Source: Mantis religiosa (lineage: Eukaryota > Arthropoda > Insecta > Mantodea > Mantidae). Taken from it: 64,000 bases of DNA. Below the pieces are notes generated by a model that saw only the letters and a program-made list of their open reading frames with translations, was not told the origin of the DNA and did no database searches. Shown here piece after piece: positions 51,551 through 62,218 of the stretch. Numbering within the stretch: position 1 is the stretch's first letter; each line of letters begins with the position of its first letter. A program made the position numbers and the translations under genes. The DNA is taken from NCBI GenBank assembly GCA_030765055.1, contig JAUKNK010000331.1:496001-560000 (forward strand), read 5' to 3'.

Positions 51551-52041
51551 CAGGTTGTCCCAATTGAATCACCCTATTTTCATTTTGTGGTGGTAAATTA
51601 ATGTATGTGTATTTCTTTAGAAGGTTTAGAGAGGTTAGGAACATACTAGATCATGGGTTTCCTGGTAGATGGACAGGGAGAGGTGCAGCAATTGCATGGC
51701 CACCGAGATCGCCAGACATAACACTTCCAGACTTCTTTTTGTCGGGGTAGGGTATATGCACAAAAGTAGCATCTATTCACCAACTGCGTGAGCTCATTCG
51801 GAATGTTATTGCAACCGTTACTCGTGAAATGCTTCAACGCACATGGGTGGAGCTCGACCATTGCCTGGATATCGATGTCGTGTGACTGGTGGGGCACATG
51901 TGGAAGTGATAGGACTCTCTTGATTTTTGTATACAAGCTTGATGAGCCATACGTATTAGTAAAGTTTAGTTCATTTTGATACCTCAAATAGTTTGGCAGA
52001 TATACTTAAGTGAAAATAGGCCGATTCAATTGGGACACCCT
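51551..52041 (+). mobile_element. 491-bp TIR element (Tc1/mariner deletion derivative)
   Basis: Terminal inverted repeats of about 30 bp (CAGGTTGTCCCAATTGAATC at the left; the right end is the complement of GATTCAATTGGGACACCCT), with TA on both sides. Internal codons resemble the C-terminus of an IS630-type transposase (IGRGGAIAWPPRSPDIT, DFFLSG, LQRTWVELDHCLDIDV), so it is an internally deleted copy. Confidence 0.85.
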
Positions 52042-52174
52042 TATTATGTATTTGTACACATTTTATGCACTTGCATCTCATGAATTCACCTAACCTTATT
52101 GTCCTGGATCTCAAAGTTGGACATATTCCATCGGTGTACTTAATTGCATTGTAGTGATGTAATATTTACATATA

Positions 52175-53540
52175 CAGGCTGTCTACAAAATTCTGAACGA
52201 CTTCATAAGGCTATATTTTCACTAATACTTAATACAAATAAATCATATTACTTGAAAGGGGGAAGTTTGAAGTTTTTTTCACCTTAGATGCACTCAATGT
52301 GACCACCACATGTAATATGGCAGACGTCCAGTCGGTGATCTTATTCATGCCACACCCTTGTATGATGCTCTCTGGCTGTGCACATCCGATTTCTCAATTT
52401 GTCGCTGGAAGTGGAGAGATGTAAACATTATCCTTGAATGTAATCTACAGGAGGAAATCACTGTAAGGTCAGGTGGCCATGTGCAGAGTTGTCAGCAGCT
52501 ATTGCATGACTAGTCCTGCCAGGTATCGTTTGAGATGCACATGGACATTCCTATGTCACTGTGGAGGAGCCCCATCTTGTTGGAGAATGAATTTCTGAAC
52601 CTGTTCGTTCGTGAGCTGTGGCATTAACCAATTTTGCCACATCCAGGTACCTACAGGTTTCCATTGATAGTGTTCTCAGTGAAAGCACATCTTCTAGAAT
52701 CAGCACAAAACATTTTTACTTTTGGACTGTCATGTTCTATGCAAATCAGGTCTCCATATCTGGAGATTATGTCTGTTGAACTTTCCGGTTCATGAAATCT
52801 TCTAACAAACCGATGGCCTCTTTGCTGCATCATCACGCTGCAGTTTGCAAGGAATTAATGTCATTCGCTTCCGTGTAATTTTCCACACTGTTGATTTTGG
52901 GATCTGCAGTTGCTGAGTGGCTCCCCATGCCGATTTTTAGGGCTCTGTTTAAAGCTTTCACGGACTCTGTAAATCGTTTCCTCATTTACACTTTGCCTTC
53001 CTGTATGTCCTATCCCTTGGTGACAGATACTTCCTCTGTCACGAAACTGTTTGTACCACCTTCGGATTGAGGACCCTGGAGGTGCAGGACGGCCAAATTG
53101 CTGTCAGATAAGGTTTTTTTTGTCCACATTCAAGCACAAGCGAGTTACAATATATTAGTAAAGAAGGCATTTTCGTAGTGTATCTGCTTCATGTTCAAGA
53201 GGTCCAGGTTTGAATCTGTATCAGAGTGAGTTACTCGGATAAGGTTTTTTTCTGTGGGTTTCCCTTACACTCAAAGGGGATTGTGTGGTAACTGAACTAT
53301 ATGAACCCTGGTCACATTTGAGCATCATTTCATTCATCATCCGATATGACATCCTTGCAAGATGTAAATTATAAAAAGGCATTTTCTCCAGAACATTGTT
53401 CACGTTTATCACTTGATGACAAATGAAAATCAGATTACAACACAAGATTTAAAACTTCCCTTCAAATATTGGTATGACTATGTAATGTATCGGTGAAAAT
53501 ACAGCATTATGAAAAATTCCAATAATTTGTGGACACCCTG
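52175..53540 (-). mobile_element. mariner/Tc1-like transposon relic immediately upstream of gene 2 exon 3
   Basis: Inverted ends CAGGCTGTCTACAAAATTCT (left) and complement CAGGGTGTCCACAAATTATT (right), each next to TA. The minus strand encodes a broken transposase: FNRHNLQIWRP-like and HDSPKVKMFCA segments (52650-52790) and FILQQDGAPPQ (near 52580), the second catalytic Asp block. SINE-C interrupts it at 53175-53372. The right end lies within 40 bp of the splice acceptor. Confidence 0.8.
53175..53372 (+). mobile_element. SINE-C copy with target duplication
   Basis: Contains TCAAGAGGTCCAGGTTTGAA (box B region), GGATAAGG and the tail TTTGAGCATCATTTCATTCA. AAGAAGGCATTTTC (53161-53174) and AAAAAGGCATTTTC (53373-53386) flank it. 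The 5' head is shortened. Confidence 0.85.
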
Positions 53541-53578
53541 TACTACTCAATTGCAGTATTAAACTTTTATTGTTTCAG

Positions 53579-54680
53579 ATTGTGTGGAGGAGCTGGTGTC
53601 CATGCTGCTGATATTTTACATAACTTTGCTCAAGTATCAGATTTGGAAAAGCCTGCTGTAGTTGACTCTGAAGCTGAAAATTCTACTTTCCAAATTTACG
53701 ACAAAAGCTTAGGTTTGGCACATGATTCAATTTCTAAGGCCAAAATCTCACACAAGTGCAGTATTTGTGAGAAGAAGTTTACCAGGGCAGCAAACCTGAA
53801 ACTACATAATTTAATCCATGAGGGCAAAAGACCACATAAGTGCAATGTTTGTGGGAAAAGGTTCAATAGGGCACATCACTTGAAAGCACATAGTTCAGTT
53901 CATGATAGCACAAAATCATATAAATGCAATATATGTGAGAAAACCTTTACTAGATCAGATCATTTGAAACTACATAATTTAGCTCATGAGAACAAAGAAC
54001 ACCATAAGTGCAACATCTGTGAAATGAGCTTTTCAGCATTAGTATATCTGAAAAGACATAAGTTAATTCATGACGACAATAAAGCACATAAATGCCATGT
54101 ATGTGAGAAGACGTTTACAACAGCAGCATATTTGAAAACACATAGTTTAATTCATGAGGGCGAAAAAAGACCATATAAATGCAATATCTGTGAGAAGAGC
54201 TTTGCTAAAGCATCATATTTGAAAATACACTACTTGATACATGAGGGCAAAGCTCCGCATAGTTGTAGTCTTTGTGGTAAGATCTTTACAGCAGCAGCAA
54301 ATTTGAAAAGACACATTTTGATTCATGAGGGTAAAAAGCCGCATAAATGCAATATTTGTGAAAAGTGTTTTACTAGAGCATCATATTTGAAAAGACATAT
54401 TTTAGTTCATGAGGGGAAAAAACCACACAAGTGCAGTCTTTGTGAGAAGAGCTTTGCTAGGGCAGAATATTTGAAAATACATATTTTAATTCATAAGGGT
54501 GAAAAGCCACATAAATGCAACATATGTGAGAAAAATTTTACTGCAGCATCAGATTTGAAAAGACACAACTTAATACATGAGGATGAAAAACCTCATAAAT
54601 GTAATGTTTGTGAAAGGAGTTTTACTAGAACAGCATATTTGAGAAAACATAGTTTAATTCATGATGCAAAAATTCCTTAA
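53579..54680 (+). CDS. Zinc-finger gene 2, coding exon 3 (eleven C2H2 fingers)
   Basis: Acceptor TTATTGTTTCAG ends at 53578. It encodes protein residues about 93-459: LCGGAGVHAADIL, an acidic linker, then eleven C2H2 fingers from about residue 153, all with complete Cys2-His2 ligands. Linkers are HEGKKPHKC-like. Contact positions (-1,2,3,6) are R-A-N-L, R-H-H-A, R-D-H-L, A-V-Y-R, T-A-Y-T, K-S-Y-I, A-A-N-R, R-S-Y-R, R-E-Y-I, A-S-D-R, R-A-Y-K, entirely different from gene 1, so the paralogues should bind different DNA. A mariner-like element ends only about 38 bp before the acceptor. Confidence 0.92.
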
Positions 54681-55059
54681 AATTGCAATGCTTATGAGAA
54701 AAACCATACTACAGCAGCAATTTTGAAAACACTGGATGTAACATAACGGTATGTCAAAACTTTGGGAAAAGATTTCTTGTATATGGAGGATAAAACATGC
54801 TACATGAATATAGCTCCAGAAATTGTTTATTTCCATGGTAGTGCACCTTTTCTTCAACTCAATCACCTGCAGTGCCGTATGTAGTAAAAGCGGGTGTTAA
54901 ACACTACACATTTCATTTCAACTCAGCTTTAGCAGCGAGATGTGTAATATGTAGCTGTGTTCTGGCTCTAACTCCACAGCAGAATGTTGGTTTAATTTTA
55001 TGATGGAATTCCTCCTCATTTCAGACTTTCGGTCCATTGATTTCTGAATAGCAGGTTTC
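54681..55059 (+). other. Downstream of gene 2, with SINE-B 3' end
   Basis: Probably the 3' UTR. 54866-54912 carries the SINE-B end (GTGCCGTATGTAGTAAAAGC, then GGGTGTTAAACACTACACAT). No clear polyadenylation signal was pinpointed. Confidence 0.5.
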
Positions 55060-55335
55060 CTGGTAGATGGATAGAAAGACGTGGACCAATTCTTTGAAAT
55101 CCACGGACGCCTGACTTAAATCCACGAGATTTGTATTTGTGGGGACATTTGAAATCTCTTGTTTGTGCAACATTATTCCAGAAGTAGAGACTCTTTGTGC
55201 TCTTATGGTGGAAGTCTGCCAGACAATATGAAATTTTCCAGGCCTAACTCAGCATATTAGGGAGTCTATGCAACAGTGGGTTGACAGATGTATTGGAGTT
55301 AATGGAGGCAATTCTAAACATGTGATGTGATTTCT
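55060..55335 (+). pseudogene. IS630/Tc1-type transposase C-terminal relic
   Basis: The plus strand reads, with stops, GRP.W.DRK-like then FVFVGTFEISCL, a PEVETLCALMVEVCQTI segment and HIRESMQQWVDRCIGVNGG, matching the C-terminal end of a common insect IS630-type transposase. The catalytic domain is missing. Confidence 0.65.
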
Positions 55336-55984
55336 TGTTTTCCAAAGGTGTTGTATGGGGTTCCGCTGTAGAAAAAGTGCTCTAAAAAGCAAAAGCAAAT
55401 AAACAATTCTCATAATCTCGTCTATCCACAAGAAATGTTTTCTCAAATTTTTGACATTTTTTTTGTTACACTCTGTACCTATATTGTTCACATAAGTATG
55501 AATGTGCATGTCATTCCATAACAGCTCCTCCAGAGCATGTAAACCACAAAGTGATTTTATTAAAAATTTATTATTCATATCCCTTTGTAAATTAAGTTAA
55601 AAAAAGCTCTTAAATTTACCACATTCAGGTAATAAGTAGTTTGATTGTTTGACTTTCCCTAAATTTATGGAGTGGAGTTACATTATAAGTGCCAATGTCC
55701 TCTGTGGTTTAGGCTAAAAGGTTTGTATGGGTATCCTTAACATGGTTTCCTTCCAAAGGAAGTAAAACCCTTGGTCCCAAGTTGTAGATTTACTGTGTAT
55801 AAAAGAACATAAAGCCTGATAAATGCTCCTTAGGAAAATTAAGCAGTCTTTCATCTCAATACAAAGCAGGAGACTTAGAACCAATAACAGTAGAAGATTC
55901 TCCATAAATAACAGTTTCAAATAAAATACACTCATATATATCTTGCATAGTAATAAATATGTTGTCATAATTAAAGAATTGATT
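55336..55984. other. Intergenic, nothing recognised
   Basis: AT-rich; no recognised gene or repeat. Confidence 0.5.
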
Positions 55985-56330
55985 ATGATGACTGGACTGG
56001 ACTGGACTACACTATGAACCTGATTCGACACAGCACCAAATTTGGTCTACTTTACCTGTGACCCCAAGTGGGACATCCCTGAGAGCAGGAATGAGACAAG
56101 AGGAGACAGAGCAGCCATCCCAATGAACCACAACAGTGCAAAAACCAGGCCAGAACAACTGGCATCCTACTCTAGTGTGGTCCATAAAAGGTCACACCAG
56201 GCTGGGTTCAGAGACCAAAAACCACCCTACTGAAAGAGGAAGTTTTATAAAGAGCATATCATTCTTCCATGCAATGCCGAGACTTCTACCCTGAAAGAGA
56301 CCAGCAGGTGAGAGATATAACCCAAGACAG
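55985..56330 (-). mobile_element. SINE-D-related repeat, partial
   Basis: Shares CCCCAAGTGGGACATCCC, GAACAACTGGCATCCT, AGAGCATATCATTCTTCCAT and CACTTCTACCCTGAAAGAGA-type blocks with 57160-57755. The tRNA-like head is absent. Confidence 0.7.
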
Positions 56331-56334
56331 CACA

Positions 56335-57120
56335 AGCATGCTGTTATCAACAGTTTAATTTACAGGCTCTTAATGTCCCCTTAAACAAGATGGAATATAT
56401 CAAAGAGTACAGTAATATCATTCACATTGCAGAATACAATGGATTCAGTGCCGAATTGGTCAAAAAGAAAATTCATAAATTCAAAAGACAACAAAGATAC
56501 AAACAAGTAACTACTCTTTCCCCAATCAGCAATGAAACTTCATACAGAAAATTTACATATCCCAGATCTACACACCTTTTCCAAAAAGTCTTCAAAGTGC
56601 ACAATATTACTTTGGCCCCACAGAACAAATTTAGTGTACAACAGCTTTAGAAATCACATAATACAAAAGAGATACCCACAGACAAAAAATAAGGTGTGTA
56701 CCGGATAAACTGCAAAGACTGTGACAACTTTTACATTGGAAAATTAAAAGGAACTTCAACATTAGGCTTAAAGAGCATTTTAGGAACATCAGGAACAAAG
56801 AAATAGATGAATTGGCGGTAGCATACCAATTTTGGAACGAGAATCATGATATACAACGAGAAATTCACTTATTAAAAAGTGTCCAAGGTCCAGCTGCATT
56901 AACCACTTGGGGAAAAAAATCTTCCTAAAGAAATATGAAAGAAAATTGTTTAACTTTGACACTACCTTTGAAGTAAACCCAAACTACAAGTTCATCAATA
57001 TACCAACAGAGACGCACCTATCACCTCCAAGGAGTTCACCAAACCAACATCCATTAGTCGACAACAGCTGATGATGTTAGGAAGATTCTAACAAGGTCAA
57101 CCAAAGAGAAATACTAGGAA
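56335..57120 (+). pseudogene. PLE relic: connector and GIY-YIG endonuclease
   Basis: The plus strand carries HAVINSLIYRL and MEYIKEY (end of the reverse transcriptase), GFSAELVKKKIHKFKRQQRYKQV, KFTYPRSTHLFQKVFKVHNITLAPQNKF, then a decayed nuclease (GVYRINCKDCDNFYIGKLKG), FNFDTTFEVNPNYKF, and the tail with CTGATGATGTTAGG. Stops and frameshifts are present. The tail matches the palindrome at 17205-17378. Confidence 0.8.
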
Positions 57121-57159
57121 GTTGACATATCAAAAGGAATCCATCCACCTTGGAGCTAA

Positions 57160-57755
57160 GTTTGACTGTGATGTCGGAGGGAATTAGGCACTTCAACCGG
57201 ACTGATTTTTTGTTCCTATTCCCCAAGTGGGGCACCCCCGAAGGGAGGATGAAGTGAGACCCCAGGGAATCACTGCAATGCACAGGGTGAGGTCCCTACA
57301 CATTACCAGATAGAAACTCCCCGGCAGTGGGCTTAGGACAATAGACGTGACCCCAGAACAGTCACGAGGCCAGTTTGGAAACCGAGGCCGCCTCGCAGAG
57401 CAGGATATTCCAGGCAGACTTGCACAACTGGCATCCTGTTTGCTGCCCTTCTGAATCGGATCACTAGGCAGGCTCGGAGACCATAGTTCATCCCACCAGA
57501 GGGAGAGTGTTTTACTCAGAGCATATCATCCTCCCATTCACTGCCGAGACTCTCGCCGACACTTCTACCCTGAAAGAGACCACCAGAGGTGATATAAAAT
57601 GATAATGGAGGTTAACTAGGAGGACATAAATTCGGGGACGTAATGAACCTACCCAGAATTAGCCTGGCGACTCCATAACCCCCCAGATAAACCCATGAAT
57701 CAGATATGTCAGCCAGGGAATCGAACCCGGGCCTCCAGAATGCAGACCAAGACGA
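57160..57755 (-). mobile_element. SINE-D-related repeat, long copy
   Basis: The minus strand begins with a tRNA-like head ending in box B GGTTCGATTCC (near 57720), followed by the family body with CCGGGG-like and GTTCATTACGTCCCCG sequence and ending near CCTAATTCCCTCCGAC. At about 590 bp it is longer than the 50.9-kb copy. Confidence 0.75.
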
Positions 57756-58079
57756 AACCACCTAAGTTTACATTCAGTATTACTAATATCAATGAGAGTC
57801 GCTGCAGTACTCAAAAGTGTCTATTAACTAAATGTAGACAAATTCACACATCTACCAACATAAAATATTGGGGGAAAAACATTCATGAGAAAAGAAGATT
57901 CTTTGCTAGTCATGAATATAACCACTAAAAGGGACTTAGGGTAATGCAGTGACTGTAATTATATTGACATTGATGTGTGTAAGCTTTTCATAGTAGTTTA
58001 AATACCTCTGATTGTTTATCTTTAATGGAAACCAGTTGAGTAAAATATTCCAGGTACTTAGTCTGAAGCACTTATTCTG
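57756..58079. other. Intergenic, nothing recognised
   Basis: No gene or repeat recognised. Confidence 0.45.
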
Positions 58080-59640
58080 GGATGTAAATATGTTACACTT
58101 ACAGTGGACTGACAACAATTTGATGAAAATAAATACTGATAAAACAACATTCCAAATATTTAGCTTAAAAAAGAAAATCCCTAAACTAAATCTGCAGTTC
58201 AAGAAAACAAACCTGAAACAAACATATGAAACAAAATATTTAGGAACAATTTTTGATTCAAAATTATCTTGGAGACATCATATTGAAGTAGTAGTAAACA
58301 AATCAACAAAAAAAAAAAAAATCAATTTTGAAAAGATTAGCTGGAGTCAAGTGGGGCAGTAATTGGGAGACACTTAACACCACATACAAAAGATTCATCA
58401 AGCCAATACTTCTTTATAATGCAGAGGTAATAATTACAGCAAACAGTTCTAACACAAATCACCTAGAAGTATGCCAAAATCAGGCCCTGCAACTAATAAC
58501 TGGTGCATCAAAATCAACTCCAATCACAGCAATGCAAGCCTTAACTTGGAACTATCCAATACATCTAACTTTAGAGGAGCAGGCACTAATACAACATGAA
58601 AAAATGTTGCAGTTAAAAACAACAAAATGGTAGAAAAGATTACTATAACCAATCAAGATGAAAACACAAACAAGTTTCCTGCACAAAGTTATGGAATTAA
58701 AAACAGATCTGAATCTTCCTAATTCTAAAGAAAACATTTTAATCAAAGAAAACCCACTGACTTTTGAACCAATTAATATTCAGTTAGATTTAGAACAAAC
58801 AGTTAAAAATCTGAAACTTCCAAACCTGTACTAAAAGCACTAGCATTAGAAACTGTGAACAATAGATACCCACCTGAAGAATAGTTACATATCTACACAG
58901 ATGGATCTAACTTGGACAACAACTCAGGAGCAGGAATTATGTGTGCACTGTTCTCATTCTATCAACCAGTAGGATACCACACAACAAATTTTGATGCAGA
59001 AGTAACGGCTATTCATATTTCACTCCAACACCTTCTATACAGAATAGATACATTCAAAAATGCTGTCATACTTTCTGATTCTAAGACAGCACTATGTGCA
59101 ATAAGTTCATATAAAATGAGGTCAATCCAAATTAAATAATGTCACAAAATTATCCAACAACCTCAAAAACTACAGAAAAGAATTACATTAAGATTGATAC
59201 CTGCACATTGTGGAATTGCTGGAAATTAATCAGCTGATTTTCTTGCCAAAAAAAAGGTGCACATGTAATTCAGAACAAAAATAAACACTTTTCCTTTACA
59301 TCCATATAAAGATTAATTACAAACAAATACAAAAACAAGCAAAACCAATCAATATCTAAGAAACCCAAAGCTAAAAAACTGGAACATTTTAATTAAAAAT
59401 CCAGAAATTATTCTTGAAATCTCACGTAAAGCTGCAGTAGCCAATTTTAGATTACTAACGGAACATGATTATTTGGCCAAACACTTACACAAAATAGGAA
59501 TTTATACAAGTCCAAATTGTCCTCTGTGCAACAAAGAAGAGGATATGACTGAAGAACATCTTTTAACCTGTGAAGCCCTCTGCCAGACCCACTACACAGA
59601 ATTAATGGAGAGCAAGAGAGCTAATGGCTTCATTGCCAAA
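58080..59640 (+). pseudogene. LINE-H, plus copy: RT C-terminus, RNase H and zinc-knuckle end
   Basis: The plus strand reads WTDNNLMKINTDKTTFQIF, ETKYLGTIFDSKLSWRHHIE, LYNAEVIITANS, ALQLITGASKSTPITAMQAL (RT thumb and connector), then RNase H (LDNNSGAGI, NFDAEVTAI, AVILSDSKTAL, with the late His block partly lost) and the end CPLCNKEEDMTEEHLLTCEA. This end enters the 127-bp array. Stops break it in several places (an A-run near 58308, a stop near 58632). It is the opposite-strand relative of 38381-39440. Confidence 0.85.
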
Positions 59641-60545
59641 GCCTAGCATTTGACAACAAAGAAGAGGAAATGACTGAAGAACATCTTCTAACCTGTGAAG
59701 TCCTACCTGCCGGACCTACTACACAGAAATATTGGAGAGCAAGAGAGCTAATGGCTTCATTGCCAAAACCTAGCATTTGACAACAAAGAAGAGGAAATGA
59801 CTGAAGAACATCTTTTAACCTGTGAAGCCCTACCTGCCGGACCCACTACACAAATATATTGGAGAGCAAGAGAGCTAATGGCTTCATTGCCAAAGCCTAG
59901 CATTTGACAACAAAGAAGAGGAAATGACTGAAGAACATCTTGTAACCTGTGAAGTCCTACCTGCCGGACCCACTACACAGAAATATTGGAGAGCAAGAGA
60001 GCTAATGGCTTCATTGCCAAAGCCTAGCATTTGATAACAAAGAAGAGGAAATGACTGAAGAACATCTTCTAACCTGTGAAGTCCTACCTGCCGCACCCAC
60101 CATACAGAAATATTGGAGAGCAAGAGAGCTAATGGCTTCATTGCCAAAGTCTAGCATTTGACAACAAAGAAGAGGAAATGACTGAAGAACATCTTCTAAC
60201 CTGTGAAGCCCTACCTGCCGGACCCACTACACAGAAATATTGGAGAGCAAGAGAGCTAATGGCTTCATTGCCAAAGCCTAGCATTTGACAACAAAGAAGA
60301 GGAAATGACTGAAGAACATCTTCTAACCTGAGAAGTCCTACCTGCCGGACCCACTACACAGAAATATTGGAGAGCAAGAGAGCTAATGGCTTCATTGCCA
60401 AAGTCTAGCATTTGACAACAAAGAAGAGGAAATGACTGAAGAACATCTAACCTGTGAAGCCCTACCTTATGGACCTACTACACAGAAATATTGGAGAACA
60501 AGAGAGCTAATGGCTTCATTGCCAAAGTCTAGCATTTGACAACAA
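59575..60545 (+). repeat. Tandem array of about 127-bp units at LINE-H 3' end, plus copy
   Basis: About 7-8 units with GAGGAAATGACTGAAGAACA, TACCTGCCGGACCCACTACA and GGAGAGCAAGAGAGCTAATG. It ends in CATTTGACAACAACAACAAT, which parallels the (GTT)n end of the array at 37364. It therefore sits at the true 3' end of the LINE. The first unit overlaps the ORF end. Confidence 0.9.
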
Positions 60546-62218
60546 CAACAATTTTGCATTGTTCATACACTCATATTTTATTAACAAACAAAATCCTGGC
60601 AACAGGTGATGTAAGATGAGGTTATTCAACAGAAATATAAAAAGATCTATTTAATTTGAAAGATATCCTGACCAACAGGAACGTTTGTTGAAAGATAAAG
60701 CTAATGTAAACTATTCTAACAAATGTGATGCAGTATGTGGAATTAGTCCTTTTTAAATTTTAAAAGTTCAGTAAGATAACTCTACAAAATAATGAATAAA
60801 ATATGCAGTACCAACCAGGTTTTATATTTGTGCTCAGTGTTATCAAAATAACCCTACAACCATTGTCAAAGTTTAGGAAGAAAATTCTGTTAAACTGTAA
60901 AAAATATAAAGATTTGAATATCTTCCAAATCTGAGCTGAAATAGATTTGTAATTGCCATTTTCAAGTTCACATCATGTAAATAAAATTAATTTAGATTAA
61001 CAAAATGTAAAAGTTGTAAATGTCTGTTTGGTATTACACTCTGGATATTTTGCATTCTTACTCTCCTTTCCATCTGTAGAATCTCACAAAAATGTAATTA
61101 AAATTCTTCAGAATCAGACTGAATATGTACAGTAGTGTATGGATTTATCCGGTTATCAAAGTTAATAGATGTCTTCTCAGTAAACAAAATCTCAGCAGTA
61201 AAGTTTAGTACATTCAATAAAAATGTATAAATCAGCGAACATAACCCTTTGTCAACATGGTGAATTAAGATACAAGTTTGGTGAGGCCGGTCTCCCAGAC
61301 CAATATAATAAACAATTGAATAAAGATAATCAGCATTGGTAAAAAGAGTATTAGTGGGGCAAATGCAAATAAAAACAGAGCTCCAAGGAATATTGGAGGA
61401 ACTGAACCACAAAGCTCGGTCAGGGGAATAGTATTTTGTAAGGAGAGGAGCGTAGCAGTTGCGATCGAACTGTGAACAAACGGGAAAGTGTAGTGTAAAC
61501 GTTAACTCAACCCCAATGATTGTCACCTGTTTATCAACTAAGGACTAATATGTACCTACACGGTAATCACTAATTAAATACAGTGATAAATGCTCTGAGG
61601 AGGAAAGCCCTTTGGCTTGCAGAGCATTGTGAACGTAGCACTTATAAGAAAAGTCTGTAGGCTCTTCTTGTGTCAGCTTATTTATACCATTCCCCTTGAG
61701 TGTAGCTTGTTTGAACTTTCAGATATTCAATTGTCATGAGGTTTGCTGATACAATAGGAATTTGTGGTTTATAAAAGACAAATTGTATAACAGTCACAAA
61801 ATCTTTAATTATTTACAAATTGAATCTAATGAATGTGTATTTGTTAAGGCCAAAATTTATCAAGGTCTTCTTACCCTTATACAGTTACTATAGCTAAAAC
61901 TTGCCAAAGCCTATTCTTTTTTTTCTTTTTTTAATCCAGATTTATGAACCCTATTTTACACAGTGGTATATTAGTGTTAGAGTTGATACATAAAAATACA
62001 CAATTTTAACAAAAAAAACATTTTAAATACTAGAAGGAAGAAAATATGTTATCTGATGCATATTAATTTAAACTATTTCAGACGTTTAAACACTGAGTTT
62101 ATAAACATCATGAAGTACTTATACTGTTGTGGCTTCATTAGCAAAGATGTGAGCGGAGCAGAAAATTCAGTTCTTAGAGAGTCTAGCTTGAATATTAATT
62201 CTTGTCTTTCTCTCCAGA
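60546..62218. other. Intergenic, nothing recognised
   Basis: About 1.7 kb, AT-rich, without recognised genes. A pyrimidine-rich CAG at 62205-62217 resembles a splice acceptor but I see no matching exon. Confidence 0.5.

Noticed and set aside
61098..61526. 142-codon minus-strand open frame
   Set aside because: No recognisable domain, unremarkable composition and no splice or promoter context; most likely chance.
62205..62218. Splice acceptor of a third host gene
   Set aside because: The sequence after CAG runs straight into the Gypsy leader and primer-binding site; no host exon is recognisable.
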